From an uncultured Pseudomonadota bacterium (lineage in GTDB: Bacteria > Pseudomonadota > Alphaproteobacteria > RF32 > CAG-239): a stretch of DNA of 64,000 nucleotides. Made by a program: the position numbers and the translations under genes. The DNA lies in the NCBI GenBank assembly GCA_947054505.1, contig CAMRWU010000001.1, positions 218,464 to 282,463 on the forward strand, read 5' to 3'. This document shows positions 7,926 to 15,440 of the stretch, piece after piece; within the stretch, counting starts at the first letter, position 1, and each line of letters starts with the position of its first letter. The notes under the pieces are model-generated. The model did no database searches. It was given only the letters and a program-made list of their open reading frames with translations, and was not told where the DNA came from.

Positions 7926-8403
7926 TATCCTTATTCTCCGAACTTTTTTCTACCATAAAGTCTGAAAAATTAGTGATGACAAATTCTTTCCAATCGCCTT
8001 CGGGAGCAACGCAACCGATTTTTTTATTCTCGGCATTAACCAGCACCAAACCGCCAAACTCCCAGAGTGTGCAACAATTGTCATACCCCGAGGTGATAAA
8101 GTCTTTTGTGCGTTGAATCAATAGAGCGTTCAGCTTTCTTTTGACCACATTTGAATAAATCAAAATCATACCGATAATAAACAGAAGGCCAAAGATAACA
8201 CCCGTCCACCACATTAAGGCGATACCGACAAGCATTGGGGCTAAAATCGGCAACAGACTTTCCCATGGATTATAAACAGGAGATTGTGGTCTGTTTATCC
8301 TACCATAATCAAGGTAAATCCGCAATTTGTCATGATTTATGGCTTTGACCAAAGCTTGATAAACCAGTTGATCGGCTCGATTTGCTGTTCTTTTCTTAGG
8401 CAT
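7906..8403 (-). CDS. Conserved two-helix membrane protein of unknown function
   Basis: A 165-residue protein I do not recognise. The N-terminal ~50 residues are basic and polar. Two adjacent membrane helices follow at about 48-85 (LLPILAPMLVGIALMWWTG and VIFGLLFIIGMILIYSNVV), and then a soluble C-terminal half with a Cys-Cys pair (DNCCTLWEFGG) and an acidic tail. It sits between mltA and the smr gene with overlaps at both ends (ATG within the mltA stop as TAATG), so its synthesis is coupled to envelope genes. Function unknown. Confidence 0.8.
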   Translation of the reverse strand: MPKKRTANRADQLVYQALVKAINHDKLRIYLDYGRINRPQSPVYNPWESLLPILAPMLVGIALMWWTGVIFGLLFIIGMILIYSNVVKRKLNALLIQRTKDFITSGYDNCCTLWEFGGLVLVNAENKKIGCVAPEGDWKEFVITNFSDFMVEKSSENKDNETTQA

Positions 8404-9569
8404 TAATAAGGAACCTCCATTGTTTTCGGAAGTAAAATATAGTAATGTCCGGTAGAATTCATCCTGCCGGCCAGCTCCAAAATATCATCATGGCCGCTTC
8501 CCCAGAAATAATCTCCGCGAACAGCGCCTTTAATTGCACCGCCGATATCTTGAGCAACCATCATTTTTTGAATAGCTTCCCTGTTTGGTCCTGTCGTTTC
8601 CAGCCACAACAAAGAACCGAGCGGAATAAAAGACCTATCCACCGCAAGGCTTCTGCCGGCTGTCAAAGGAACACCTTGCGCGCCGATAGGACCTTCAGCG
8701 TCAACCAGTCGATGAAACACAAATCGTTGATTGGCGTTCATTTGCTTTTGCGCCTGAGAACCGTTTTCTTTGAGCCATTTTTTGATATGTCCCATTGAAG
8801 CTTGTGCTGGATCAATTAATTTTTGAGAAAGCAAAATGCTTCCGATACCTCTGAATTCTCGTCCGTTTGTATCTGCAAAACCAATTCTGACTTTGGATCC
8901 GTCGTCAAGTTGAGCAACGGCCGACCCCTGAATTTGCATAACATAAACATCGACATCGTTGTCAGCCCATAAGATTACCGGAGCCGAGAAATCTGAATTA
9001 AAAATTTCCTCTCTGGTGTAGTAAGGAACAAATTTGTTGCCATCCACTCGTCCGACCAGTCTTTTTGACGGCAGTGTTGCATCAAAATCTTGCAGATTTA
9101 ATTCTATTAAATCATCCGGACGTCCATAAATAGGGTGACGATAAACATCACTTTTTTTGTACGATGCATTGATTGCCGCTTCGTAATATGAGGTAAATTT
9201 CCCCTCACTGCTACCGTCATATGTTACCCGATAGGGAACAAAGTTGGCTTGGATAAATTGTTTCAGATTTTTGGTTTTGATACGAGAAAGTTTTTTACAT
9301 ATATCAAGATAATCTTGTGCCGGAATTTTTATTTCTGCGGTTTGTAATGAGGCACCGCCGTTTTTCTCTATTGCCTCACAACTGCGCTTCCATGCCGGCA
9401 AAAAGTCGCTCAAGTTGTCTTTATCAAAATTTTTCAGATCTTTGAACGACACTTTTTCGAGCTGCAGAAGTGGTTTTTCCGTTTCTGGGACAACGGGAGC
9501 GTTTTTTTCTTGATCGCAGGCAGAGAGCAAAAATGCGACTGCCACCATAGTTGATAAAAGTCGTTGCAT
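8403..9569 (-). CDS. mltA: Membrane-bound lytic murein transglycosylase A
   Basis: A 388-residue lytic transglycosylase that cleaves peptidoglycan glycan strands with formation of anhydro-MurNAc. A lipoprotein signal (MQRLLSTMVAVAFLLSAC, lipidated Cys18) predicts outer-membrane anchoring. The MltA domain spans about 100-260 (FTSYYEAAI near its start), and the 3D domain follows at the C-terminus with SLAVDRSFIPLGS, QDIGGAIKG and the GSG-D pair; its catalytic Asp is expected in this last part. The start ATG overlaps the Tim44 stop (TAATG). Confidence 0.95.
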   Translation of the reverse strand: MQRLLSTMVAVAFLLSACDQEKNAPVVPETEKPLLQLEKVSFKDLKNFDKDNLSDFLPAWKRSCEAIEKNGGASLQTAEIKIPAQDYLDICKKLSRIKTKNLKQFIQANFVPYRVTYDGSSEGKFTSYYEAAINASYKKSDVYRHPIYGRPDDLIELNLQDFDATLPSKRLVGRVDGNKFVPYYTREEIFNSDFSAPVILWADNDVDVYVMQIQGSAVAQLDDGSKVRIGFADTNGREFRGIGSILLSQKLIDPAQASMGHIKKWLKENGSQAQKQMNANQRFVFHRLVDAEGPIGAQGVPLTAGRSLAVDRSFIPLGSLLWLETTGPNREAIQKMMVAQDIGGAIKGAVRGDYFWGSGHDDILELAGRMNSTGHYYILLPKTMEVPY

Positions 9570-10240
9570 TATTTTTTCGTTGAAACCAAAATCCAGTTAG
9601 GAGCCGTTGAGGTGAGGGCTTTTTCAAAAGTCCATACATCGGTGATGTTTTGGATATAATTTTCATCACCTTCAATCACATTGTTTTCTGCATCACGCAA
9701 AACGTTGATTTGTTCGGAAACAAACTCGACGCCAAGACGGGCAATACCTTTTTCGGTAATGGTTGCGCTTATAATTTCCGCCTTGTTAAAACAAATAAAT
9801 TCTGTTTCTGTCGACAGATGTTCTTTTTCACGTTTGTCTATCACATCTCTGAATGTTTTAAGGATGTTTTTGCTGACCAACATTTCCAATGTTTCAACAT
9901 CACCTTTATTAAAAGCTTCAGTGATAATTTGGAACGCGTTTTTGGCTGAGGTTACAAATTTAGCTTTGTTAAAGTTGGGGATTTGCCGCAATGTCTTATC
10001 CATATCACTAAGGTCGGTCTCATCTTGTTCGGCAACAAGTTCTGCCGTTTGTTCTTCATTGGCAGTTTGTTGTTTTTGTGCCTCGGCTTCTTTTATCAGA
10101 ATATTATAGAGTTTTTCGGCACTGTCCTTGCTCAAATGAACACGTTGCTGATTCGCAGGTGTTGAGCCCAGAAGACTGAACAATTTTCTAAAAATCAGAA
10201 CCACAACGGCCAGCAAAATGATAATATCCCAATTTGTCAT
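9569..10240 (-). CDS. Tim44/TimA-domain inner-membrane protein
   Basis: A 223-residue protein with one N-terminal membrane helix (IIILLAVVVLIFRKLFSLL). A Gln/Glu-rich linker follows, then a C-terminal Tim44 domain (about 90-220) resembling an NTF2-like fold, recognisable in AKFVTSAKNAFQIITEAFNKGDVETLEMLVS and the ending VWTFEKAL..PNWILVST. The eukaryotic relative is part of the mitochondrial import motor; the bacterial proteins are less understood. First gene of the Tim44-mltA-DUF-smr operon and divergent from secB, the arrangement typical of alphaproteobacteria. Confidence 0.9.
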   Translation of the reverse strand: MTNWDIIILLAVVVLIFRKLFSLLGSTPANQQRVHLSKDSAEKLYNILIKEAEAQKQQTANEEQTAELVAEQDETDLSDMDKTLRQIPNFNKAKFVTSAKNAFQIITEAFNKGDVETLEMLVSKNILKTFRDVIDKREKEHLSTETEFICFNKAEIISATITEKGIARLGVEFVSEQINVLRDAENNVIEGDENYIQNITDVWTFEKALTSTAPNWILVSTKK

Positions 10241-10368
10241 CTCTTTTCCCCTTTTCCAGCCATAAATATAGCTTATTTATAACTATTATCAACCATTATT
10301 ATCATTTGACCTGAACAAATTTTAAGTGTAAAAGGTTAGTAATGCTTAATATAAGAGGAGAAGAATTG

Positions 10369-10833
10369 ATGTCCGAAACATCTCAAAAACCACAAGAAGG
10401 TGGCCAGCCGGCTATCCAGATTCACAATCAATATATCAAAGACTTGTCTTTGGAAATTCCGCACGCGCCGGAAATTTTCAAAAACATCAAAAGCCAGCCG
10501 GCAATGAAAATTGATGTTGATATTAACGTTCGTCCGCTGGAAAATGCTTTCTACAATGTGGAACTGAATTTCCGTATTGATGGCGATGTTGAAGAACAGA
10601 AGTTTTTCATTGTTGAGATGAGCTATTGCGGCGTGGTTGAAATCCATGTGCCGGAAGAACATATTCAGCCGGTTTTGATGATTGAGGTGCCGCATATGCT
10701 GTTTCCTTACGCTCGTCAGGCTGTTAGCAATGTGATGTTTAACGGTGGTTTGCCTCCGATTATGCTCAATCCTATAGACTTTGTGGCACTTTATAAGGCT
10801 CGCGCTCAGGCTGAAACAGCTACCAAAAATTAA
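10369..10833 (+). CDS. secB: Protein-export chaperone SecB
   Basis: A tetrameric cytosolic chaperone that keeps preproteins unfolded and hands them to SecA. 154 residues from the chosen start. The frame is open from 10342, but the ATG at 10369 has a good ribosome site (aggag, 8-10 bases upstream) and fits family length. Seen: IHNQYIKDLSLEIPHAP at the start, the long beta region with the VEMSYCGVVEI stretch, and the FPYARQAVSNVMFNGGLPP motif. A terminator follows. Confidence 0.95.
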   Translation: MSETSQKPQEGGQPAIQIHNQYIKDLSLEIPHAPEIFKNIKSQPAMKIDVDINVRPLENAFYNVELNFRIDGDVEEQKFFIVEMSYCGVVEIHVPEEHIQPVLMIEVPHMLFPYARQAVSNVMFNGGLPPIMLNPIDFVALYKARAQAETATKN

Positions 10834-10846
10834 ATCCATTCAAAAG

Positions 10847-10884
10847 AAACCCCCAAGAACAAAGCCGTCCTTGGGGTTTTTTGT
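10847..10884. terminator. Terminator shared by secB and the cysteine-rich repeat gene
   Basis: Stem aaacccccaag / cttggggttt with a loop of about 12 bases and a T-run. It lies between the convergent secB and repeat-protein genes. The opposite strand also ends in a T-rich tract, so it probably serves both. Confidence 0.8.
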
Positions 10885-10889
10885 GTCTG

Positions 10890-12782
10890 TTATGTGCACG
10901 AACATATTTTTTGGCATAAAAGAACATTGTCCGTACCATGGGGGATGCCTAAATTACCGGCAGTTTTTCCTGAATTGAAATGCTCCAGTTGAGAGCGGCA
11001 AAGGCAGTTGGTTTCGTAAGATTTAAACCAGTCAAGACACGCTGTTGAAACCCCTAAACAGTTGCCACTAAATGGGAATGTCTTGCTTTCATTGGTTCCG
11101 TCCACTTTTGTCGCCGTTACGTAACAAACACCATTTAGATTAACATCCCAAGAATCATCAGAAACCCTTGTAGCCGCCATCGTTCCTCCCCATGGGAAGC
11201 CACTAACGGCACCTTCCGGCCAAAAACAATAGGTGCTCGTTTCGTTTATTCCCATCTTGCCTTCACAAGTAGCATCTTGTCCAAAGTTTGGTCCGGCATA
11301 TGCGAAAATACTATTTCCAGGAAAAGCAATAGCAACTTTTTGATATCCAGATGCTTTACAATCTTTGTAACAAGTCAGGCCGCTTCGAGGTGTAACCGAT
11401 GTACAGGTTTGTCCACTGGGGATAGATGCCGAATATGAATAATCAGAACAACCTTTAAGACTGCAAGAATGATAACAGGTCAATCCGCTTCTCGGTGTAA
11501 CCGATGTACATTTGTTGTCTGTCGGAATAGAGGTCTTATAAGAACTGTTATAGTCTGTACAAGTTTTTAGAGCGCAACCTGTATAACAAGTCAATCCTCC
11601 AACGCTACTTGTTGCAACTTGAGTGCATTTATAGTCATCAGGAACAGACGATTTATAGGTTGTGTTATAATCTGTACAAGTTTTTTTAGTGCAAGAATGA
11701 TAGCATTTCAGCCCGCTTCTTGGCGTTATTTCATCGCATTTATAACCGCTGGGAATATTTGTTTTATAGGAACTGTTATAGTCCGTACAGGTTTTAAGGC
11801 TGCAATTTGTGTAACATGTCAAACCGCCGACAAGGGTTGATGAAACGGTTGAACATTTATTATCTGCCGGAATGGCATCTTTATAGGAGCTATTATAATC
11901 AGAACAGCTCTTGCAGTTATTATAACAAGTCAATCCGGTATAAGGTGTCACCGTTGAACAAGCTTTTTGCGCTGGTTTTGCTGACAAATATCCATAATCG
12001 GTACAGGTTTTAAGACTACAATCTTTGTAACAAGTTAATCCGTCAACCAGAGATGAAGAAACCGGTGTGCATTTATAGTTGTTGGGAATAGTGTCTTTAT
12101 AAGCGCCATTGTACTCGGAACAACTTTTCTTGACGCAACTACTGCCTTGCAGTTTGTAGCCGGCAGAACAGGTGCAGGTCTTGTATAGGGTTGTTCCGGC
12201 CGCGGTTGTGCAGCTTCCGCCTCCAACAGTGGCACCACTACTGACATTGCAATAAGAAACTTGATGTCCGTCCATATATGTTGCGGGTGAAGATATTGTT
12301 ATGTATTTATAATCAGCAGGACAGAGACAGTTGGTATAACAGGTTAGTTCGGGAATAGGATGTATTATACCGGTTTCGATTTTGGGATACGGGCAACTGT
12401 CTACATAACCGGAAGTAGCGCAAGACACACATTTTTCATAACAAGTCAAACCCATAATCGGGTGTTTGATGCCTTTAGGAACAGCATTGCTCGGACAGCT
12501 TGCTACAAGGCCATAGGTCGAACACCCTCTGTCGCCTCCGGTACTGCCACCGTCATTAACACGGCCGCCGAACTGTTTGCCGACAAGGTTGCGCTGATAA
12601 TCGGGCATAAAATAAGTTCTTGCCATCTGAAAAGATGAGCTATTGTCAAAAACAGATTCCGGAACTAAGCTGAATTGTGTGTGTGAATTATCTAAAGGAG
12701 GCATATCCAAACCAGAAGCTTTTGCATTAAAGCCGTAAACCAAGGCTGAAACACAAATATACATCGCCAATAATTTTTTCAT
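10890..12782 (-). CDS. Secreted cysteine-rich tandem-repeat protein
   Basis: A 630-residue protein with a Sec signal peptide (MKKLLAMYICVSALVYGFNAKA) and no other membrane segment. The body holds about nine degenerate repeats of 33-39 residues, each with four cysteines, of the form TCTDYNSSYK..IP...KC..V....GLTCY..C. The central seven alternate between a longer type (ending SSLVGGLTCY) and a shorter one (ending TPRSGLTCY), so the basic duplication may be a ~75-residue pair. A unique C-terminal domain of about 150 residues, also Cys-rich, follows. It probably forms many disulfides outside the cytoplasm. I do not recognise a known family; an adhesin or surface role is inference. It sits alone between secB and the phosphoesterase gene. 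Confidence 0.85.
   Translation of the reverse strand: MKKLLAMYICVSALVYGFNAKASGLDMPPLDNSHTQFSLVPESVFDNSSSFQMARTYFMPDYQRNLVGKQFGGRVNDGGSTGGDRGCSTYGLVASCPSNAVPKGIKHPIMGLTCYEKCVSCATSGYVDSCPYPKIETGIIHPIPELTCYTNCLCPADYKYITISSPATYMDGHQVSYCNVSSGATVGGGSCTTAAGTTLYKTCTCSAGYKLQGSSCVKKSCSEYNGAYKDTIPNNYKCTPVSSSLVDGLTCYKDCSLKTCTDYGYLSAKPAQKACSTVTPYTGLTCYNNCKSCSDYNSSYKDAIPADNKCSTVSSTLVGGLTCYTNCSLKTCTDYNSSYKTNIPSGYKCDEITPRSGLKCYHSCTKKTCTDYNTTYKSSVPDDYKCTQVATSSVGGLTCYTGCALKTCTDYNSSYKTSIPTDNKCTSVTPRSGLTCYHSCSLKGCSDYSYSASIPSGQTCTSVTPRSGLTCYKDCKASGYQKVAIAFPGNSIFAYAGPNFGQDATCEGKMGINETSTYCFWPEGAVSGFPWGGTMAATRVSDDSWDVNLNGVCYVTATKVDGTNESKTFPFSGNCLGVSTACLDWFKSYETNCLCRSQLEHFNSGKTAGNLGIPHGTDNVLLCQKICSCT
11350..12160 (-). 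repeat. Tandem DNA repeats inside the cysteine-rich gene
   Basis: Seven units of about 100-117 bp encode the core repeats. Near-identical words such as ataacaagtcaatcc and gttatagtctgtacaag (plus-strand reading) recur at regular spacing. Units are partly diverged, with alternating long and short forms. Confidence 0.75.
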
Positions 12783-12799
12783 GCTGCACCTCTATATGC

Positions 12800-12826
12800 T
12801 ATAGTTCCGGAACTCCCATAACTATA
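12800..12826. promoter_or_regulatory. Palindromic candidate operator upstream of the cysteine-rich gene
   Basis: A perfect 12-bp palindrome agttccggaact (12803-12814) lies within a wider inverted repeat tatagtt / aactata (12800-12806 and 12820-12826). It starts 18 bases upstream of the minus-strand start codon, a place where a regulator could act. The regulator is unknown. Confidence 0.4.
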
Positions 12827-12843
12827 ACATAAAAATCAGCAAT

Positions 12844-12876
12844 GGTCAACTATACATTGCATAGCGGAGACAAAAA
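12844..12876 (+). repeat. Copy 2 of the dispersed ~34-bp intergenic repeat
   Basis: Matches the copy at 7340-7376 (aactatacat then a short variable centre then g.gacaaaaa). It lies between the divergent cysteine-rich gene and the metallophosphoesterase gene. Confidence 0.4.
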
Positions 12877-12954
12877 CATCTTGACTTGGAGTTAACTCTA
12901 AAATGTAGAATAAATTACAAAAGATTCGTTTTATCCAACAAAGGAGAGTTTTTT

Positions 12955-14100
12955 ATGATGACCTGTGCCGTAACCACCTCATTTTTAGGTTGTTTAGCGA
13001 CAACATATTTATTTATACGCTACACACTTTATTTAGATTTTTCATGTTGGCAAAAAGGAACTCTTTGGTTGTTTTTTTTGTTGATAGGTTGTTTTCCTTT
13101 GTTTGTTTCGTATAATTTTGAAAGTGTGTTTGGGCGCTTTTATCTTTATTGGCGTTATGGTCTTTATTTCTTTTTTGTCGGAGCAATTATCCTTTTGGTT
13201 TTAACATTGTTTTTTGATACCGGTTGGTTTATTTCAAAACAGGTTAGCCGTTTGTATGGGAAAGAAGTTTTGTTGTGTGCAATGAGCCGTCGCGCTTGTT
13301 TATGGATGAATGCCGGCGTAATTTTTGTTGCTTTTTTATGTACATGCTGGGCTTTGTATGAAGGGATTAAAATTCCAACGATTAAAAATATTGAGATTCA
13401 GAGCCCAAAGGTTAAATCGGAACAAAAGATTGTTGTGTTGAGTGATATTCATATCCATCGAGTGATTGCCCCCGAGAAAATAAAAGGAATTGTAAAGCGT
13501 GCCAATGCTCAAAATCCGGATATTATCTTGTTGGCAGGCGATATTATTGATGATGATGTTAAAAAAGTTGCGGACATAACTTCTTTGCTAAAGGGGCTTA
13601 AGGCGAAAAAAGGCGTTTTCTTTGTTACCGGCAACCACGAATTCTATGCCGGATATAAACCAACCGTCAATGCTATGAATGAATTGGGTTTTTCATTTTT
13701 GGAGAATAACGGTGTTGCTTTGAATGATATTTATCTTGCCGGCATTCCCGATACATTCAGCGGTAAAGCTTTTGGTAAGACTGCAGATATCAAACAAGCT
13801 TTTGCAAAAGCGGAAGATGGTCAATACAAGGTTTTGATGTCGCACACACCGACAGAGTTTGCCGGTGATAAGGTTTTTGATTTGGAAATTTCCGGTCACA
13901 CACATGGCGGACAAATCTTTCCTTTTCATATTTTTGCCAAGCTACATAATCAATACTTGGCCGGATTATATAAAATGGAAAACGGTGCGAATATCTATGT
14001 TTCCCGTGGTTCAGGGCAGTGGGGGCCGCAGATGCGCTTTTTGGCACCATCGGAGATTAGTGTAATAACCTTAAAGCCTCTTGACGATGATGGGAAATAG
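12955..14100 (+). CDS. Membrane-anchored metallophosphoesterase (YkuE/YaeI type)
   Basis: A 381-residue protein. About four membrane helices occupy residues 1-145. A calcineurin-like phosphoesterase domain follows, with the complete metal-binding set: DIH (in VVLSDIHIHR), GDIIDDD, GNHEFY, SHTP and GHTHGGQ. Related proteins act on phospholipids or cell-envelope substrates; the substrate here is unknown. The frame opens at a TTG at 12886, but the ATG at 12955 has an aaaggagag ribosome site and begins a good membrane helix, so I use it. It lies alone upstream of tRNA-Ala. Confidence 0.88.
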   Translation: MMTCAVTTSFLGCLATTYLFIRYTLYLDFSCWQKGTLWLFFLLIGCFPLFVSYNFESVFGRFYLYWRYGLYFFFVGAIILLVLTLFFDTGWFISKQVSRLYGKEVLLCAMSRRACLWMNAGVIFVAFLCTCWALYEGIKIPTIKNIEIQSPKVKSEQKIVVLSDIHIHRVIAPEKIKGIVKRANAQNPDIILLAGDIIDDDVKKVADITSLLKGLKAKKGVFFVTGNHEFYAGYKPTVNAMNELGFSFLENNGVALNDIYLAGIPDTFSGKAFGKTADIKQAFAKAEDGQYKVLMSHTPTEFAGDKVFDLEISGHTHGGQIFPFHIFAKLHNQYLAGLYKMENGANIYVSRGSGQWGPQMRFLAPSEISVITLKPLDDDGK

Positions 14101-14162
14101 GTTTAATTCAAAATAACACAGAGTGTTTTTATCGCGTTCGATCTTGTCAGTGCTAAAATGCT

Positions 14163-14238
14163 GGGGCTATAGCTCAGCTGGGAGAGCGATTGGTTCGCAA
14201 TCAATAGGTCAGGGGTTCGATCCCCCTTAGCTCCACCA
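14163..14238 (+). tRNA. tRNA-Ala (anticodon CGC)
   Basis: A complete 76-base tRNA with encoded CCA. The acceptor stem GGGGCTA / TAGCTCC has the G3:U70 pair that marks alanine tRNAs. The D-arm, an anticodon stem ATTGG / TCAAT with loop TTCGCAA (anticodon CGC, reading GCG), and a T-arm AGGGG-TTCGATC-CCCCT are all present. Confidence 0.95.
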
Positions 14239-14241
14239 TAA

Positions 14242-14272
14242 AAAAAACCGCCGATTTAGGCGGCTTTTTTTA
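14242..14272 (+). terminator. Terminator after tRNA-Ala(CGC)
   Basis: Stem aaccgcc / ggcggc with a six-base loop and seven T, directly after the tRNA. Confidence 0.8.
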
Positions 14273-14280
14273 TAAAAAGA

Positions 14281-14298
14281 CAGGGATCGAACCCCTGA
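14281..14298 (-). pseudogene. tRNA T-arm-like fragment
   Basis: The minus strand reads tcaggggttcgatccctg, a T-stem and loop nearly the same as that of the tRNA-Ala just upstream but in the opposite direction. No acceptor or CCA follows. The rest of the gap up to 14440 holds only AT-rich sequence and the likely promoter of the next gene. Confidence 0.4.
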
Positions 14299-14440
14299 GG
14301 GAAGGGTTTGGGCTGCAGTTTTCAGGCGGGCGGGAGTATGTTTGCAAAACAAATTTATCAACATTAATCATTTTTTTTATTGATTCTTTAGCTTTTTTGA
14401 TACTTAGATAGACATAGATATTTTTAATAAGGAGAAAAAC

Positions 14441-14839
14441 ATGAATCCGGATGATGTAAAAAAGCTTTTGAACAAAGATAAAGCTTTGGAAATTTTCAAT
14501 AAATATTTTGTAGAATACCTGAAAACTCAATACACAAATTTCAGTGGTCGCGCTAGCCGTCCTGATTATTGGTATTTTGTTTTGTGCGTATTCGTTATCA
14601 GCCTTGTTTTGGGTATTATCGATGCTGTTATCGGCGTTCGTTTGTTTACCTCAATCTTTTCTTTGGCTGTTTTGATTCCAAGTGTTGGTTTGGGTGTTCG
14701 TCGTTTGCACGATCTCGGTAAACCTGGTTGGTGGTATTTTATGGTTTTGGTTCCTTTGGTAGGCGGTATCGCTTTGTTGGTTCTGTTCTGCATGAAAGGT
14801 GAAGACAAAGCCAACGCTTATGGTGATCCGGTAAAATAA
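14441..14839 (+). CDS. DUF805 family membrane protein
   Basis: A 132-residue protein of the DUF805 family. A soluble N-terminal ~35 residues is followed by the family hallmarks FSGRASRPDYWYFVL, then three or four membrane helices and the motif VGLGVRRLHDLGKPGWWYF, ending with a Gly-Asp tail (CMKGEDKANAYGDP). Function is unknown; members are often strain-variable inner-membrane proteins. A strong ribosome site (aaggagaaaaac) precedes the ATG and a terminator follows, so it is a single-gene unit. Confidence 0.9.
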   Translation: MNPDDVKKLLNKDKALEIFNKYFVEYLKTQYTNFSGRASRPDYWYFVLCVFVISLVLGIIDAVIGVRLFTSIFSLAVLIPSVGLGVRRLHDLGKPGWWYFMVLVPLVGGIALLVLFCMKGEDKANAYGDPVK

Positions 14840-14857
14840 TCGGTATTTTCAAAAAAA

Positions 14858-14887
14858 AGAGCCTCGCATTTTGCGGGGCTTTTTTTG
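14858..14887 (+). terminator. Terminator after the DUF805 gene
   Basis: Stem agcctcgca / tgcggggct with a three-base loop and a run of about six T. Confidence 0.85.
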
Positions 14888-14943
14888 TTGACAATGTATT
14901 TGTATGAAATACAAAGAAAAAAATTCTATTTTTCTCTTTATAA

Positions 14944-15141
14944 TTAATCAGTATTATAGAAAAAGTTTTTGAAGAAATTATCAACGAACTGCTTTCTGAG
15001 GGAAGAGACTTTCGTTCCGAGAAAGTTCTTGGGGGTAGCGTAGATCTCGATCTTTTGAAGCAAGTCGAAAACGTCATGACTGAGTCATTCAAGTGCAATG
15101 ACATAGCGCCCATTACCAACGATGGATTTTATTTTCTGTGA
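14944..15141 (+). CDS. Possible small gene or gene fragment without a normal start
   Basis: A frame of 65 codons opens after TAA at 14941-14943 and ends in TGA at 15139-15141. It reads like a real, charged protein (IEKVFEEIINELLSEGRDF, then LGGSVDLDLLKQVENVMTE). There is no ATG, GTG or TTG early in it; the only candidates are ATT or ATA near 14953. A good TATAAT lies at 14939-14944 and a terminator follows at 15162, so it may be expressed. It may also be the 3' remnant of a lost gene. I do not recognise it. Confidence 0.35.
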   Translation, partial: LISIIEKVFEEIINELLSEGRDFRSEKVLGGSVDLDLLKQVENVMTESFKCNDIAPITNDGFYFL

Positions 15142-15161
15142 ATGGGTGAGAATACTTCATA

Positions 15162-15193
15162 ATAAAAAGCCTCGTTTTCACGAGGCTTTTTAT
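15162..15193. terminator. Bidirectional terminator
   Basis: Stem aaaaagcctcg / cgaggcttttt with a six-base loop, flanked by A and T runs. It separates the small plus-strand frame from the tiny minus-strand membrane gene. Confidence 0.8.
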
Positions 15194-15206
15194 TTGAACG
15201 AATGCT

Positions 15207-15350
15207 TTAAAAAAAAGGTTCATCGTCCATGGTTAATTCCATATTTTCGAACATGGAATTGATTGATCGACAGGCTATAAAAAAGCCGATAGCGAAGAGG
15301 ACAACGAGTGTGCCCAGAGCCCATAAAAGGACTTGAACGAAAATGCTCAT
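15207..15350 (-). CDS. Small single-pass membrane protein (47 residues)
   Basis: A 47-residue frame with ATG at 15350 and TAA at 15209-15207. It begins MSIFVQVLLWALGTLVVLFA and continues as one hydrophobic helix to about residue 27. A short acidic tail follows (NSMFENMELTMDDEPFF). There is no clear Shine-Dalgarno, but an AT-rich stretch with TATAAAAT-like sequence lies just upstream and a terminator lies downstream on the same strand. The membrane topology makes chance unlikely, although expression is unproven. Confidence 0.55.
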   Translation of the reverse strand: MSIFVQVLLWALGTLVVLFAIGFFIACRSINSMFENMELTMDDEPFF

Positions 15351-15440
15351 AAATTTTTATTTTATAAAGTGAATAATGTGTGAAGTAATCTTTTGATAAG
15401 GTCATCATATGCAAATTCTCATTTTTTGCAAGATGTTTTT

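Noticed and set aside
10890..12782. CRISPR array
   Set aside because: The repeats are coding, in frame, variable in length and contiguous without spacers; no cas gene is near.
12886..12954. TTG start extending the metallophosphoesterase by 23 residues
   Set aside because: The ATG at 12955 has a clear aaaggagag ribosome site and gives a good first membrane helix; the extension contains no recognisable signal.
14441..14839. Holin or phage protein
   Set aside because: The motif FSGRASRPDYW and the RRLHDLGKPGWW segment identify DUF805, and no phage gene is near.
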